Shown piece by piece: positions 28,998 to 38,859 of a stretch of 51,587 nucleotides of DNA. Source of the stretch: an uncultured Spartobacteria bacterium. Its GTDB lineage: Bacteria; Verrucomicrobiota; Verrucomicrobiia; Chthoniobacterales; Terrimicrobiaceae. Both the position numbers and the translations under genes were made by a program. Within the stretch, counting starts at the first letter, position 1; the number at the start of each line of letters is the position of its first letter. The stretch spans positions 1-51,587 of the forward strand of contig CALFPA010000042.1 in NCBI GenBank assembly GCA_937919825.1. Direction: 5' to 3'. Under the pieces are notes generated by a model, which did no database searches, had not been told where the DNA came from, and saw nothing but the letters and a program-made list of their open reading frames with translations.

Positions 28998-31121
28998 ATG
29001 TCCCATACATCCACTGCCCACGCAGGCAATACTCCCATCGTTTTTGAATCCGGCAAACTTGCCAAACTCGCCGACGGCGCCGTAACCGTTCGCTGCGGCG
29101 ACACCATCGTGATCGTCACCGCCGTCTCGGCCACCACCATCAAGGAAGGCCAGGACTTCTTCCCGCTCACCGTCGAATACAAAGAAAAAGCCGCCGCCGT
29201 TGGCAAACTCCCCGGCGGATATTTTAAACGCGAGGGCCGTCCCTCCGAAAAGGAAATCCTCACGGCGCGCATGACCGATCGTCCGTTGCGCCCGCTCTTT
29301 CCGAAGGGCTACCTTTACGACACACAGATCATCACACTCCTCCTGAGCGCCGATGGCCAGAACGACCCCGATATCCTTTCGATCAACGGCGCCTCCGCCG
29401 CCCTGTGCGTTTCTGATATTCCGTTCGCCGGACCCGTCGGAGCCGTGCGTGTCGGCCGCATCAATGGCCAATTCGTCGTCAACCCCACGCATGACGAGCG
29501 CGCCCACAGCGATTTCGACCTCGTCTATGTCGGCGATGGAGAAAAAGTCATCATGATCGAAGGCGCCGCCAAGGAACTTCCCGAGGCCGACTTCAACGCC
29601 GGGCTCAATTTCGCCCGCGAGGCCGTGAAACTCCTCGTCGCCGCCCAGCGCGATCTCGCCGCCGCCGTCGGCAAGCCGAAACGCTCAGTGCCGCTCTTCC
29701 AAGTGGACACCTCCATTTCGGAAATCGCCTACTCGGTCGCCGGCGACCGCATCGAGGCCGCGCTCTACACCAGCGGCAAAGTGAACCGCTCGAAAGCCGT
29801 CGGCGCCCTCCGCGAGGAAGTCGAAAAAGCCGTTCTCGAAAAATTCCCGTCCGCCTCGAAATTCGAAATCTCCCAAGCCTTCGACTACCTGCAGAAAAAA
29901 GCCTTCCGCGTTTCGATCCTCGACCGCAAGCAACGCTGCGATGGTCGCGGACTCCACGAGATTCGTGCCCTCTCCGGCGAGGTTGGCCTGCTGCCCCGCA
30001 CCCACGGCAGCGCGATCTTCGCCCGTGGCGAAACCCAAGCCCTCGGCATCGCGACTCTCGCTCCCGCTGACGAAGCCCAGATGATCGATTCTTACGGCGG
30101 CGGCGCGGACACCAAGCGCTTCATGCTCCATTACAACTTCCCGCCCTTCAGCGTCGGAGAAACCGGCCGCTTCGGGGGAATGAACCGCCGCGAGATCGGT
30201 CACGGCGCTCTTGCCGAGCGTTCGGTCGAGCCCGTCATCCCAAGCGAGAAGGATTTTCCTTACGCCCTCCGGGTTGTGAGCGAAGTCATGGAATCCAACG
30301 GCTCCACCTCGATGGCCAGTGTCTGTGCCGGCGTGCTCGCTCTCATGGATGCCGGCGTGCCGCTCATCCGCCCCGTCGGTGGCATCTCCGTCGGACTCGT
30401 CACCGAGTATGATGGCGACCATCTCAAGCGCTACACCACGCTCACCGACATCATCGGCAGCGAGGATCACTTCGGCGACATGGACTTCAAACTCTGTGGA
30501 ACCACCGAAGGAGTAACCGGCTTCCAGCTCGACCTCAAACTTCCCGGCATCACGCACGAGATCATGTTCGAAGCCGTCGCCGAGGCCAAAGAAGCCCGCA
30601 CCAAAGTGCTCGAGGTCATGAACAGCATCCTCGCCACCCCGCGCACCGAACTCAGCCCCTACGCCCCGCGCATCGAGACCGTTCGCATCAACCCCGACAA
30701 GATCGGCCTCATCATTGGCCCTGGCGGCAAGACCATCAAAGGCATCGTGGCCGAGACCGGCGCCGAGATTAACATCGAGGACGACGGATCCGTGCACATC
30801 TACTCGAACAACGGAGACAGTCTCAATCGCGCCAAGGAAATCATCCTCGGCATGACCAAGGAAATCGGCATCGGCGAGCTTTACCAAGGCACCGTTGTTT
30901 CGATCAAAGAATTCGGCGCCTTCGTCGAAGTTCTGCCCGGAAAAGACGGCCTCTGCCACATTTCCGAACTCGCCGACTTCCGCGTGAACAAGGTCGAGGA
31001 TGTCGTGAAAATGGGCGACTCCATCTGGGTCAAATGCATCGGCGTGGATGACAAAGGCCGCGTGAAGCTCAGCCGCAAAGCCGCGATGAAAGATCGCGAC
31101 GCTGCCGCCACAGCCACCTAA
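28998..31121 (+). CDS. pnp: polyribonucleotide nucleotidyltransferase
   Basis: 3'-5' phosphorolytic exoribonuclease of the RNA degradosome. 707 residues. Two RNase PH domains are separated by a helical domain ([22 protein letters not shown] in the first; [20 protein letters not shown] in the second). A KH domain follows ([27 protein letters not shown]), then an S1 domain ([33 protein letters not shown]). All domains appear intact. It is followed by a strong terminator. Confidence 0.98.
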   Translation: MSHTSTAHAGNTPIVFESGKLAKLADGAVTVRCGDTIVIVTAVSATTIKEGQDFFPLTVEYKEKAAAVGKLPGGYFKREGRPSEKEILTARMTDRPLRPLFPKGYLYDTQIITLLLSADGQNDPDILSINGASAALCVSDIPFAGPVGAVRVGRINGQFVVNPTHDERAHSDFDLVYVGDGEKVIMIEGAAKELPEADFNAGLNFAREAVKLLVAAQRDLAAAVGKPKRSVPLFQVDTSISEIAYSVAGDRIEAALYTSGKVNRSKAVGALREEVEKAVLEKFPSASKFEISQAFDYLQKKAFRVSILDRKQRCDGRGLHEIRALSGEVGLLPRTHGSAIFARGETQALGIATLAPADEAQMIDSYGGGADTKRFMLHYNFPPFSVGETGRFGGMNRREIGHGALAERSVEPVIPSEKDFPYALRVVSEVMESNGSTSMASVCAGVLALMDAGVPLIRPVGGISVGLVTEYDGDHLKRYTTLTDIIGSEDHFGDMDFKLCGTTEGVTGFQLDLKLPGITHEIMFEAVAEAKEARTKVLEVMNSILATPRTELSPYAPRIETVRINPDKIGLIIGPGGKTIKGIVAETGAEINIEDDGSVHIYSNNGDSLNRAKEIILGMTKEIGIGELYQGTVVSIKEFGAFVEVLPGKDGLCHISELADFRVNKVEDVVKMGDSIWVKCIGVDDKGRVKLSRKAAMKDRDAAATAT

Positions 31122-31141
31122 TCCGAAACCAACCCTTCACA

Positions 31142-31179
31142 CGCCCCGCTTCTTCTTCGGAAAAGCGGGGCGTTTTTTT
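31142..31179 (+). terminator. rho-independent terminator of pnp
   Basis: CGCCCCGCTT (31142-31151) pairs with AAGCGGGGCG (31163-31172) and is followed by seven T. It is the clearest terminator in the window and ends the rpsO-pnp unit. Confidence 0.9.
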
Positions 31180-31257
31180 GCCCGCAATCGCGCCTCCCGA
31201 AGACGGGCGGGTTTGACTTCAATCTTTCATCCACCTAAGGAAGAAACCCTATTTTTC

Positions 31258-32355
31258 ATGGAAGAAGTTGCCCCTGACTCTATCGCCGGACTCAATCATG
31301 TGGACGAGTATCTGGCCGTCGCCAAGGAATCGAGCGCCTCGGACATTCACCTGAGCGTGAACTCCAAACCGATCTGGCGCCGCTTCGGAATTCTCGAGCC
31401 GATCTGGCAACAGGCCACCCCGTTGACTTCCCAAGATACCGAAACGCTCGCGATGGGATTTTTGACCGAACCCCAAAAGGAACAACTCGCCTCGCGCGGC
31501 GATGTCGATTTTGCCTACTCCACCGGGATCGGGCGCTTCCGTGCCAGTGTTGTCCGCCAGCGCACAGGCTACGACCTCGTTTTCCGAATCATCAGCGACA
31601 CCGTGCGCACAATGGAGGAACTCGGCTTGCCCGAACAGTTGCGGCTTCTTACGGAATTCCACAATGGCCTCGTGCTCGTGACCGGTTCGGTAGGCAGCGG
31701 CAAGAGCACCACGCTCGCCGCACTCGTCGACCAGATCAATCGCTCCCGCCACGACCATATCATCACGCTCGAAGATCCGATCGAATACATCATTCCGTCG
31801 AGCGGATGCCATGTCACCCAACGCGAGGTTCACACTCACACGAAATCCTTCGCTAATGCCCTGCGCGGCGCGCTCCGCGAGGATCCCGATGTCATTATGG
31901 TCGGCGAAATGCGCGACCTTGAAACGATCTCCCTCGCCATCACCGCCTCCGAAACGGGCCACCTCGTGCTTGGCACGCTACACACCAGCAACGCCGCTCG
32001 CACTCTCGACCGCCTACTCGATGTTTTTCCCACTGACCAACGCGACCAGATCCGCATCATGGTCAGCGAGTCGCTTCGCGGAATCATTTCCCAGCAACTC
32101 GTCCCGCGAGCCGACGGCAACGGCCGCGCCCTAGCCATCGAAATCCTCATGAACACTCCAGCCGTCGGCAATGTGATCCGTGAAGGAAAGACTTTCATGC
32201 TCCCCGGCATCATCCAGACCGGGAAAAAACTCGGTATGAAGCTCATGGACGATTCGTTGATCGAGCTTTTCCAGGCGGGAATCATTTCCGCTGAGGAAGC
32301 CGTCTACCGCGCCGAGCAAAAGGCCGACATGATGAAAATCACCGGACACAACTGA
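31258..32355 (+). CDS. PilT-family twitching-motility ATPase (first copy)
   Basis: Hexameric ATPase expected to power type IV pilus retraction. 365 residues from the ATG at 31258. The Walker A box is GSVGSGKST (143-151), then the Asp box (ITLEDPIEYI), Walker B (DPDVIMVGEMRDLETI) and the His box (GHLVLGTLHTSNAA). The N-terminal PAS-like domain has the ASDIHLSVNSKPIWR pattern. A second paralogue starts 1 nt after its stop, as in pilT-pilU pairs. Confidence 0.9.
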   Translation: MEEVAPDSIAGLNHVDEYLAVAKESSASDIHLSVNSKPIWRRFGILEPIWQQATPLTSQDTETLAMGFLTEPQKEQLASRGDVDFAYSTGIGRFRASVVRQRTGYDLVFRIISDTVRTMEELGLPEQLRLLTEFHNGLVLVTGSVGSGKSTTLAALVDQINRSRHDHIITLEDPIEYIIPSSGCHVTQREVHTHTKSFANALRGALREDPDVIMVGEMRDLETISLAITASETGHLVLGTLHTSNAARTLDRLLDVFPTDQRDQIRIMVSESLRGIISQQLVPRADGNGRALAIEILMNTPAVGNVIREGKTFMLPGIIQTGKKLGMKLMDDSLIELFQAGIISAEEAVYRAEQKADMMKITGHN

Positions 32356-32356
32356 A

Positions 32357-33502
32357 ATGCCCTACATCGACCAGTTCTTTCAGGTTCTCATCGACAGCGG
32401 CGCCTCCGACCTCCACCTCGCAGAGGGCCAGTCACCGAAAATCCGCCGTCACGGCGAGATTGTTCCCATCCGCGAGGAGCCTCTCACGCAGGAGGAAATG
32501 AGCTACATGCTCAGTGAAATTTGCACCCCTGAGCGCTGGCAGCGATTCGAGGAAAACGGGGATCTCGATTTCGCTTATGAGATGAATGAGGACAACCGCT
32601 TTCGCTGCAACTATCTTAAGCAAACCCATGGCTACGGTGCGGTCTTCCGGATCATCCCCACCAAGATCAAAACGCTCGAAGACCTCCGCGTTCCCGAGAT
32701 CATTAAAACCTTCGGCCACATGCGCGGCGGCATCGTGCTCGTCACCGGCCCCACCGGATCGGGAAAAAGCACAACGCTGGCGGCACTCATTGATTACATC
32801 AACGCGAACTTCTCCCGCCACATTGTTACCATCGAGGAGCCAATCGAATTTGTTCACCGGAACAAAAAAAGCATCATCACCCAACGCGAAGTTCCCGAGC
32901 ACGCCGAGTCGTTTCCGGCCGGGCTGAAAGCCGCCCTACGCGAAGATGCGGACATCGTTCTCGTCGGTGAAATGCGCGACCTCGAAACCATCTCGCTCGC
33001 CCTCACCGCCGCCGAAACGGGACTACTCGTCTTTGGAACTCTCCACACGAACAACGCCCGCAAAACGGTGGACCGTATGATCGATGTCTTCCCGAGTGAC
33101 CAGCAAGCTCAGGTGCGCACCATGCTCGCCTCCTCCCTGCGCGGCGTCGTCGCCCAGCTTCTCATGAAAAAAGCCGACGGCTCCGGGCGCGTGGCAGTGA
33201 ACGAAATTCTCATCGTCAACAACGCCGTGGCCGCCATCGTTCGCGAGGGTGCTACCCAAAAGCTCCAGGATGTGATTGTCGCAGGAAAGAGCCAGGGTAT
33301 GCAGTTCATGGACGACGCCATCTGGGAGCACCTCCTCGCTGGAAATGTCGGCCCGCAGGAGGCCTACATGAAGGCCATCGACAAATCACGTTTCCAAGCA
33401 TTCCTTCCGCCAGAGGACGCCGGCCTCGCCAATGCCTCCGGCGCGGGCGAAGACCCATCGCAAGCCGCCAAGTCCGGCAAGGCCCCGATCAAATCGCGCT
33501 GA
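32357..33502 (+). CDS. PilT/PilU-family twitching-motility ATPase (second copy)
   Basis: 381 residues. Walker A GPTGSGKST (131-139), Asp box (VTIEEPIEFVH), Walker B (DADIVLVGEMRDLETI), His box (GLLVFGTLHTNNARKTVD). The N-terminus ASDLHLAEGQSPKIRRHGEIV is typical of the family. The last 30 residues are Ala/Ser/Lys-rich and probably disordered. It overlaps nothing, but its stop abuts the convergent mazG stop (TGA-TCA). Which copy is PilT and which PilU cannot be decided by eye. Confidence 0.9.
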   Translation: MPYIDQFFQVLIDSGASDLHLAEGQSPKIRRHGEIVPIREEPLTQEEMSYMLSEICTPERWQRFEENGDLDFAYEMNEDNRFRCNYLKQTHGYGAVFRIIPTKIKTLEDLRVPEIIKTFGHMRGGIVLVTGPTGSGKSTTLAALIDYINANFSRHIVTIEEPIEFVHRNKKSIITQREVPEHAESFPAGLKAALREDADIVLVGEMRDLETISLALTAAETGLLVFGTLHTNNARKTVDRMIDVFPSDQQAQVRTMLASSLRGVVAQLLMKKADGSGRVAVNEILIVNNAVAAIVREGATQKLQDVIVAGKSQGMQFMDDAIWEHLLAGNVGPQEAYMKAIDKSRFQAFLPPEDAGLANASGAGEDPSQAAKSGKAPIKSR

Positions 33503-34273
33503 TCAGCTCAAATCGCTCTTGGCCTGCTCCCAGATTCGGTCGAGTTCCTCCAGAGAAGTTCCTTCGAATGCGCGGCCATCAGCGAGCAGCGTTTGCTCGA
33601 TGTGGCGGAAGCGGGTGAGGAAACGCTTGTTCGCGCCGGCGAGGGCGGTTTCGGCATCGACTCCCAGCTTTCGCGCGAGATTCACAGCGGAGAAAAGCAG
33701 GTCGCCGATCTCGGCCTCGATTTCGGCGGCGTCATTTTTTCCCACCGCCTCGCGGATTTCCCCGATTTCCTCGGCGAGCTTTTCATAGACCGGTCCCACA
33801 TCGGGCCAGTCGAATCCAACGCGCGCGGCTTTTTTCTGGAGGGTTTGGCTGCGCAGCAAGGCGGGCAGAGATGCAGCGACTCCATCCAAAACCCCGGCGT
33901 TTTCTCCCTTTTCCTCGCGTTTGATTTTTTCCCACTGCTTGAGCACCGCCTCGGAATCGGACGCCAGTTTGTCGCCGAAAACATGCGGGTGCCGGCGGAC
34001 CATTTTTTCGGAAACGGTTGCGGCAATCTCCTCGAGGGTAAAAGCCCCGCGCTCGTCAGCCAGTTGCGCATGCATCACGACTTGCAGCAGGAGATCGCCC
34101 AATTCCTCGCGGAGATTGGAATCGTCGGAGCGCTCGATCGCGTCGATAACCTCGTGGGATTCCTCAATGAGCGATGCGCGCAGCGTTGAGTGGGTTTGCT
34201 CACGGTCCCACGGGCATCCATCGGGAGCGCGGAGGCGGGCGACGATTTCCTTGAGGCGGGTTAGATTTTCCAT
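33503..34273 (-). CDS. mazG: nucleoside triphosphate pyrophosphohydrolase MazG
   Basis: Hydrolyses NTPs and dNTPs to monophosphates, a house-cleaning and ppGpp-related role. 256 residues with two MazG domains: the first at 1-110 (LRAPDGCPWDREQTHSTLRASLIEESHEVIDAI, metal-binding Glu at 37, 38 and 41, and ELGDLLLQVVMHAQ at 57-70); the second near 160-250 (EKLAEEIGEIREAV, EIGDLLFSAVNLARKL). The start overlaps the upstream DUF2270 gene by 13 nt. Confidence 0.95.
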   Translation of the reverse strand: MENLTRLKEIVARLRAPDGCPWDREQTHSTLRASLIEESHEVIDAIERSDDSNLREELGDLLLQVVMHAQLADERGAFTLEEIAATVSEKMVRRHPHVFGDKLASDSEAVLKQWEKIKREEKGENAGVLDGVAASLPALLRSQTLQKKAARVGFDWPDVGPVYEKLAEEIGEIREAVGKNDAAEIEAEIGDLLFSAVNLARKLGVDAETALAGANKRFLTRFRHIEQTLLADGRAFEGTSLEELDRIWEQAKSDLS

Positions 34274-34971
34274 AGCGAGGGATTGGAGTGGCCGAACTCG
34301 TTAATCTCCTCACTGGAGGTTCGCAGGACGAGAATGAGTAGCAGCGCGACCGCGAGGATCGTTCCAAGATAAAACCCGAACGCCAGCCAAGCGGGCAGCT
34401 GATGCACGGCGAGCGCTTGGTAAAAATCACTGAAGGAATGGATCGGCTTTGGCGTGTGCAGGAAGATTTTGAGCGTCCAAGCCAGAATCACGATGCCGAA
34501 GATGAATACATAATTCCTCTTCATGCGCCGCCCGACCGCTTCGAGCCGGCTGATTTTGAATGAGGGCAGAATCAAATCCTCGCAGACGAGCCGGCGCCAT
34601 TGTCCATCTAGGATCTTCGGGCTTTGCGCCACCATCGGAACGAGAAAATGGGATTCCAGCATCCGGACACGCCCGCGGAAGGCATCGTAAAACCGGTAGC
34701 GCCGCGCCTCGATCCAAAGCATGATCCAGACAAGGGCGAGGTTGAAAAAGAAGATGATGTGGGGAACATCACGCAGCGAAAAAGCGAATCCGATAATCGT
34801 CGTGCTCGTGGTAATCGCCCAGGTCGTTGTGACATCGAGCCTCTGGCGCCAAATCATAATCCGCCCCAACTCGCCACGGTAAAAGTGCGAGAGGGCGTTG
34901 ACATAGCAGGGGTCTTTGAGGTGCGGGTCGATGTCGGTTTTTGGGGAAGCGGAATCGGAGCTTTCTGGCAT
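34261..34971 (-). CDS. DUF2270 integral membrane protein
   Basis: 236 residues. The N-terminal block NALSHFYRGELGRIMIWRQRLDVTTTWAITT is the DUF2270 signature. Membrane helices lie near 48-65, 72-88, 150-168 and 195-218. The family has no known function. It sits between the rhomboid-like gene (6 nt upstream) and mazG (overlapping), so all three are likely one transcript. Confidence 0.85.
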   Translation of the reverse strand: MPESSDSASPKTDIDPHLKDPCYVNALSHFYRGELGRIMIWRQRLDVTTTWAITTSTTIIGFAFSLRDVPHIIFFFNLALVWIMLWIEARRYRFYDAFRGRVRMLESHFLVPMVAQSPKILDGQWRRLVCEDLILPSFKISRLEAVGRRMKRNYVFIFGIVILAWTLKIFLHTPKPIHSFSDFYQALAVHQLPAWLAFGFYLGTILAVALLLILVLRTSSEEINEFGHSNPSLWKI

Positions 34972-34977
34972 GAGCGG

Positions 34978-35826
34978 TCAGGCGCCTCCGTCCTTGGCGA
35001 TGAGCTTGTGGCGCGCTTTTTCCAAACGCTCCCGCTCGCGCCCCGTGAGGCTGGCGATGCCGGAGCGGGAAATTTTATCGAGGATCGGATCGATCGATCC
35101 GTGCAAATCCTCCTCCTCCGCTTCGGCAGCGGGTGGTCGCGTTTGTCGGGAAGGCGCGGTGCGGTGAACCGGAAGGCGGTAACTCCTCGAAGGCAAAGCC
35201 AGAGCCAACCGTCCTTGAAACCTCGCGATAAAAAGACACGCCGCCACCGAATCCACTGCCAGCACCGCCAAAGCCTCGTAGTCCGAGAGGGCCAGGCATT
35301 GGAGCGAATTGATCGCCAGCAACGCCAGCGCGATCCATTTCGCCTGAATACCAAAGAACATCTCGGCCGTGGGGTAAATCAAAGCAAACGCCACAAATAC
35401 GCCGAAATGCAACGCGCTCGATCCCGCATAGCCGGTATGCCAACCGAGCCACTCGGCGCCCGTAAACAGCAATGTCGGCGCCAGTAACAGCGTAAGATAA
35501 AACCGGATGAATGCCGCGCGGCCAAGGTAGGCCTCGATTTCACGGCCAAAAACCACCAGCAGGTAAAGTTCGATCAAGAACAGCCAATACGGTGGCATGT
35601 GAACGAACGCGTAAGTCGCGAGTTGCCAGAGCGAGAGGTCGTTCACCACTGCCGAGCTGGAAAAAACAAAGGTCTGCAACGCCGTTTCCGCGCCAGCAGC
35701 CAGAGCCAAGGCCGTCAGAATCAGCGTCGCGGCATGGACTCCGGCAAGCACCGTGCTCACATGGACAGGAAAACTTCCAATCCATGTCAGCGGGCCGTCG
35801 TTGTCCGAACTGCGAGGAGCAATCAT
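34978..35826 (-). CDS. rhomboid-like membrane protein, probably not a protease
   Basis: 282 residues from the ATG at 35826; the frame stays open far upstream, but that part is antisense to uvrA and is left out. Five or six membrane helices follow a short N-terminus, with rhomboid-like LATYAFVHMPPYWLFLIELYLLVVFGREIEAYLG. The Ser motif is degenerate (GYAGSSALHFGV instead of GxSG), and the position expected to hold the catalytic His (usually AHxxG) reads VDSVAACLF. The C-terminal 80 residues (AEAEEEDLHGSIDPILDKISRSGIASLTGRERERLEKAR) match the short helical tail common on bacterial rhomboids. Confidence 0.8.
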   Translation of the reverse strand: MIAPRSSDNDGPLTWIGSFPVHVSTVLAGVHAATLILTALALAAGAETALQTFVFSSSAVVNDLSLWQLATYAFVHMPPYWLFLIELYLLVVFGREIEAYLGRAAFIRFYLTLLLAPTLLFTGAEWLGWHTGYAGSSALHFGVFVAFALIYPTAEMFFGIQAKWIALALLAINSLQCLALSDYEALAVLAVDSVAACLFIARFQGRLALALPSRSYRLPVHRTAPSRQTRPPAAEAEEEDLHGSIDPILDKISRSGIASLTGRERERLEKARHKLIAKDGGA

Positions 35827-35967
35827 TTTCGGGCTTGACACTAAGCCATGCCCGAAAGGCCCACAAGCGGCAAGTCGTGCCCATGCCATCCAGAGGACAT
35901 TTGCAGGCGGGGGAGGTTTTCGTTTAGATTTCACTTCTTCGGATCGAAGGGGATCCGCCACTTTTTC

Positions 35968-38859
35968 ATGACTCCCGAAAAAACCTCCGTCATTCGAATC
36001 AAGGGAGCCCGGCAGCACAATCTCCGCAATCTCGACATCGAAATCCCGCGCCACAAGCTCGTGGTGATCACCGGCCCGAGCGGTTCGGGCAAATCCTCCC
36101 TGGCGTTCGACACCCTCTTCGCCGAGGGCCAGCGCCGGTATGTCGAGAGTCTCTCGGCCTATGCGCGGCAGTTTTTGGACCAAATGCAAAAGCCCGATGT
36201 GGACTATATCGAGGGGCTTTCCCCGGCGATCGCCATCGAGCAGCGCACTTCGACGGCAAACCCTCGCTCCACCATCGCCACAACGACCGAGATTTACGAT
36301 TACCTCCGGCTCCTTTTTGCGGCGGTCGGCGTTCCCCACGACCCCAAGACAGGCGAGCGCGTGTCGCGCCAGACACCACAGGAAATCGCGGACTCCATCC
36401 TGCGTTGGTCGGAAGGAACGAAATTCCTGATCCTCGCGCCGCTTGTCTCGGGGCAGACCGGCGAGTTTCGCGATGTGATTGAAAAAGCCCGCCGCGAGGG
36501 ATTCGTTCGCCTGCGCGTGGATGGCGAAGTCATCGATCTCGGCGAGCAAAAAACCATTCGACTCGAGAAAGACAAACCGCATTGGATTGAGGCCGTGGTG
36601 GATCGTCTGGTGGCGCGTCCCGACCTCGGCCAGCGCCTCGCGGACTCGGTGGAAACCGCATTGCGGCGTGGCGGCGGCAAGCTCGTAACCTCGCGCATGG
36701 AACCCGGCTCGAGCCGTTGGACCGAGGAGAAATTCTCCACCGATTTCAGCAACCCCGCGACGGGCTTCACGATGCCGCGCCTGACACCCAAGCATTTTTC
36801 CTTCAACAGCCACCTCGGCGCGTGCTCGGCCTGTCAGGGAATCGGGACGGAGAGTTACTTCGATCCCGATCTCATCATCGACCCCGAGAAGACCATCGCG
36901 CAGGGGGCGATTCGGCCTTGGAAAATGGCGACGAAGCGCATGAAGGCCTACTACGCCACCCAGCTCGAATCGCTCGCGGCCGACACTCCCGCCCCGCTCG
37001 AAAAACCGTGGCAGGATTTGCCCGAGCAGTTCCGCCACCTGATCCTCCACGGCTCCGGCGATCGCAAGATCACGATGTCACTCGGCGCGAAGCGCACGGT
37101 CGCGAAGCCTTTCGAGGGCCTGCTCACACAACTCGCGCACCTTTACGAAACCTCCCAAAGCGAGTTCACCAAAACCCGACTCCGCACCTGCATGGGCAAG
37201 CGCGTCTGCCGGGAATGCGGCGGGGCGCGTCTCAAGCCGGAAATTCTCGCCGTCACCCTCTCGACTCACGACGGGCGTGCCTTCGGCATCCAGCAACTTT
37301 GCGCGCTGACGATCGGCGAGGCTGCTGCGGTGATGAACTCGTTGGCGCTCTCGGAATCCGACGCGGGGATCGTTAAGGATGTCCTCCGCGAGGTGCGCCA
37401 GCGGTTGCGGTTTTTGAACGAGGTCGGTCTCGACTACCTGCAACTCAACCGCGAGAGCGGCACGCTCTCCGGCGGCGAGGCCCAACGCATTCGCCTCGCC
37501 ACACAAATCGGATCAGGTCTTTCCGGCGTGCTGTATGTTCTCGACGAACCCAGCATCGGCCTGCACCAACGCGATAACGACCGACTCATCCAAACGCTCC
37601 GCGACCTCCGAGATCTCGGCAACTCGGTGATCGTCGTCGAGCATGACGAGGACACGATCCGCTCCGCCGACCACATCCTCGACATCGGCCCCGGCGCCGG
37701 GCCGCGAGGCGGGGAACTGGTTGCGCAGGGGACGCTCGAGGAGGTTTTGGGCAACCAAAAATCCCTCACCGCCCAGTATCTCAACGGCACGGCAAAGATT
37801 CCCGTTCCACGCCAGCGCGTCGCCCCCCGAAAAACCGAACTCCAGCCTGGCGATGTCGGTGATGGTTGGCTTCGCGTGCTCGGCGCCACAGAGAACAACC
37901 TTCAAAATATCGACGCCGCATTCCCTGTGGCCTGCTTCACTTGCGTCACCGGCGTTTCGGGCAGTGGAAAATCCACGCTCGTAAATGACATTTTGCGCGT
38001 GGCCCTCGAGCGTGATCTCCACCGCGCCAAGGCCCGCCCCGGCGCACACCGTGCGATCCAAGGTATGGAGCAGTTCGACAAAGTCGTTGTGATCGACCAA
38101 AGCCCCGTGGGTCGCACCCCGCGCTCGAACCCTGCAACCTACAGCGGCGCGCTGGGGCCGATCCGCGACTTGTTCAGCGAACTCCCCGCCTCGCGCGTGC
38201 GCGGCTACGATTCGGGGAGGTTTTCCTTCAACAACAAGGGCGGCCGCTGCGAGCACTGCCAGGGCGACGGCTCGATCCGGATCGAAATGCATTTCCTCGC
38301 CGATGTATATGTCGAATGCGAGGTCTGCCAAGGCCGCCGCTACAACCGCGAGACGCTTGAGATCACCTACAAGGGCAAAAATATCGCCGATGTTTTGGAG
38401 ATGACGGTTGATGACGCCGCGCGGTTTTTCCGAAACATCCCTGGGCTGTCGTCCAAACTCGACACGCTCCAGGATGTGGGCCTCGGCTACCTCCGCCTCG
38501 GCCAATCGGCGACAACGCTCTCCGGAGGCGAGGCCCAGCGCCTCAAGCTGGCGTCCGAACTCTCCAAACGACCCACCGGCCGGACGATCTACCTGCTCGA
38601 CGAACCCACCACCGGACTTCATTTTGCAGACATCCACAAACTCCTCGAAGTCCTCATGAAACTCCGCAACGCGCGAAACACACTGATCGTCATCGAGCAC
38701 AATCTCGAGGTGATCAAGTGCGCCGACTGGATTCTCGATCTCGGCCCCGGGGGAGGTTCCGGCGGTGGGCAAATCGTCGCACAGGGAACGCCCGAGCAAA
38801 TCACCAAGTCCTCCGCCAGCCACACCGGCGGCTACCTTTCCAAATACCTCAAGGCATGA
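35968..38859 (+). CDS. uvrA: UvrABC excinuclease subunit A
   Basis: DNA-damage sensor of nucleotide excision repair, a dimeric ABC ATPase. 963 residues from the ATG at 35968. First Walker A GPSGSGKSS at 36-44 and second GVSGSGKST; two ABC signatures (TLSGGEAQRIRLATQIG, TLSGGEAQRLKLASELS) and Walker B boxes. The C-terminal zinc finger is intact (CEHC near the start, CEVC at the end of the module). The first zinc module is degenerate: the usual CPxCG is FSNPATG, leaving only the later CSAC pair. The stop overlaps the downstream TPR gene (ATGA). Confidence 0.97.
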   Translation: MTPEKTSVIRIKGARQHNLRNLDIEIPRHKLVVITGPSGSGKSSLAFDTLFAEGQRRYVESLSAYARQFLDQMQKPDVDYIEGLSPAIAIEQRTSTANPRSTIATTTEIYDYLRLLFAAVGVPHDPKTGERVSRQTPQEIADSILRWSEGTKFLILAPLVSGQTGEFRDVIEKARREGFVRLRVDGEVIDLGEQKTIRLEKDKPHWIEAVVDRLVARPDLGQRLADSVETALRRGGGKLVTSRMEPGSSRWTEEKFSTDFSNPATGFTMPRLTPKHFSFNSHLGACSACQGIGTESYFDPDLIIDPEKTIAQGAIRPWKMATKRMKAYYATQLESLAADTPAPLEKPWQDLPEQFRHLILHGSGDRKITMSLGAKRTVAKPFEGLLTQLAHLYETSQSEFTKTRLRTCMGKRVCRECGGARLKPEILAVTLSTHDGRAFGIQQLCALTIGEAAAVMNSLALSESDAGIVKDVLREVRQRLRFLNEVGLDYLQLNRESGTLSGGEAQRIRLATQIGSGLSGVLYVLDEPSIGLHQRDNDRLIQTLRDLRDLGNSVIVVEHDEDTIRSADHILDIGPGAGPRGGELVAQGTLEEVLGNQKSLTAQYLNGTAKIPVPRQRVAPRKTELQPGDVGDGWLRVLGATENNLQNIDAAFPVACFTCVTGVSGSGKSTLVNDILRVALERDLHRAKARPGAHRAIQGMEQFDKVVVIDQSPVGRTPRSNPATYSGALGPIRDLFSELPASRVRGYDSGRFSFNNKGGRCEHCQGDGSIRIEMHFLADVYVECEVCQGRRYNRETLEITYKGKNIADVLEMTVDDAARFFRNIPGLSSKLDTLQDVGLGYLRLGQSATTLSGGEAQRLKLASELSKRPTGRTIYLLDEPTTGLHFADIHKLLEVLMKLRNARNTLIVIEHNLEVIKCADWILDLGPGGGSGGGQIVAQGTPEQITKSSASHTGGYLSKYLKA

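Noticed and set aside
29685-30959. 424-codon open frame antisense to pnp
   Set aside because: Same kind of shadow; composition driven by the codon bias of pnp.
35827-37050. Upstream extension of the rhomboid-like frame
   Set aside because: Lies wholly antisense to uvrA and has no membrane or rhomboid pattern; the ATG at 35826 fits the family.
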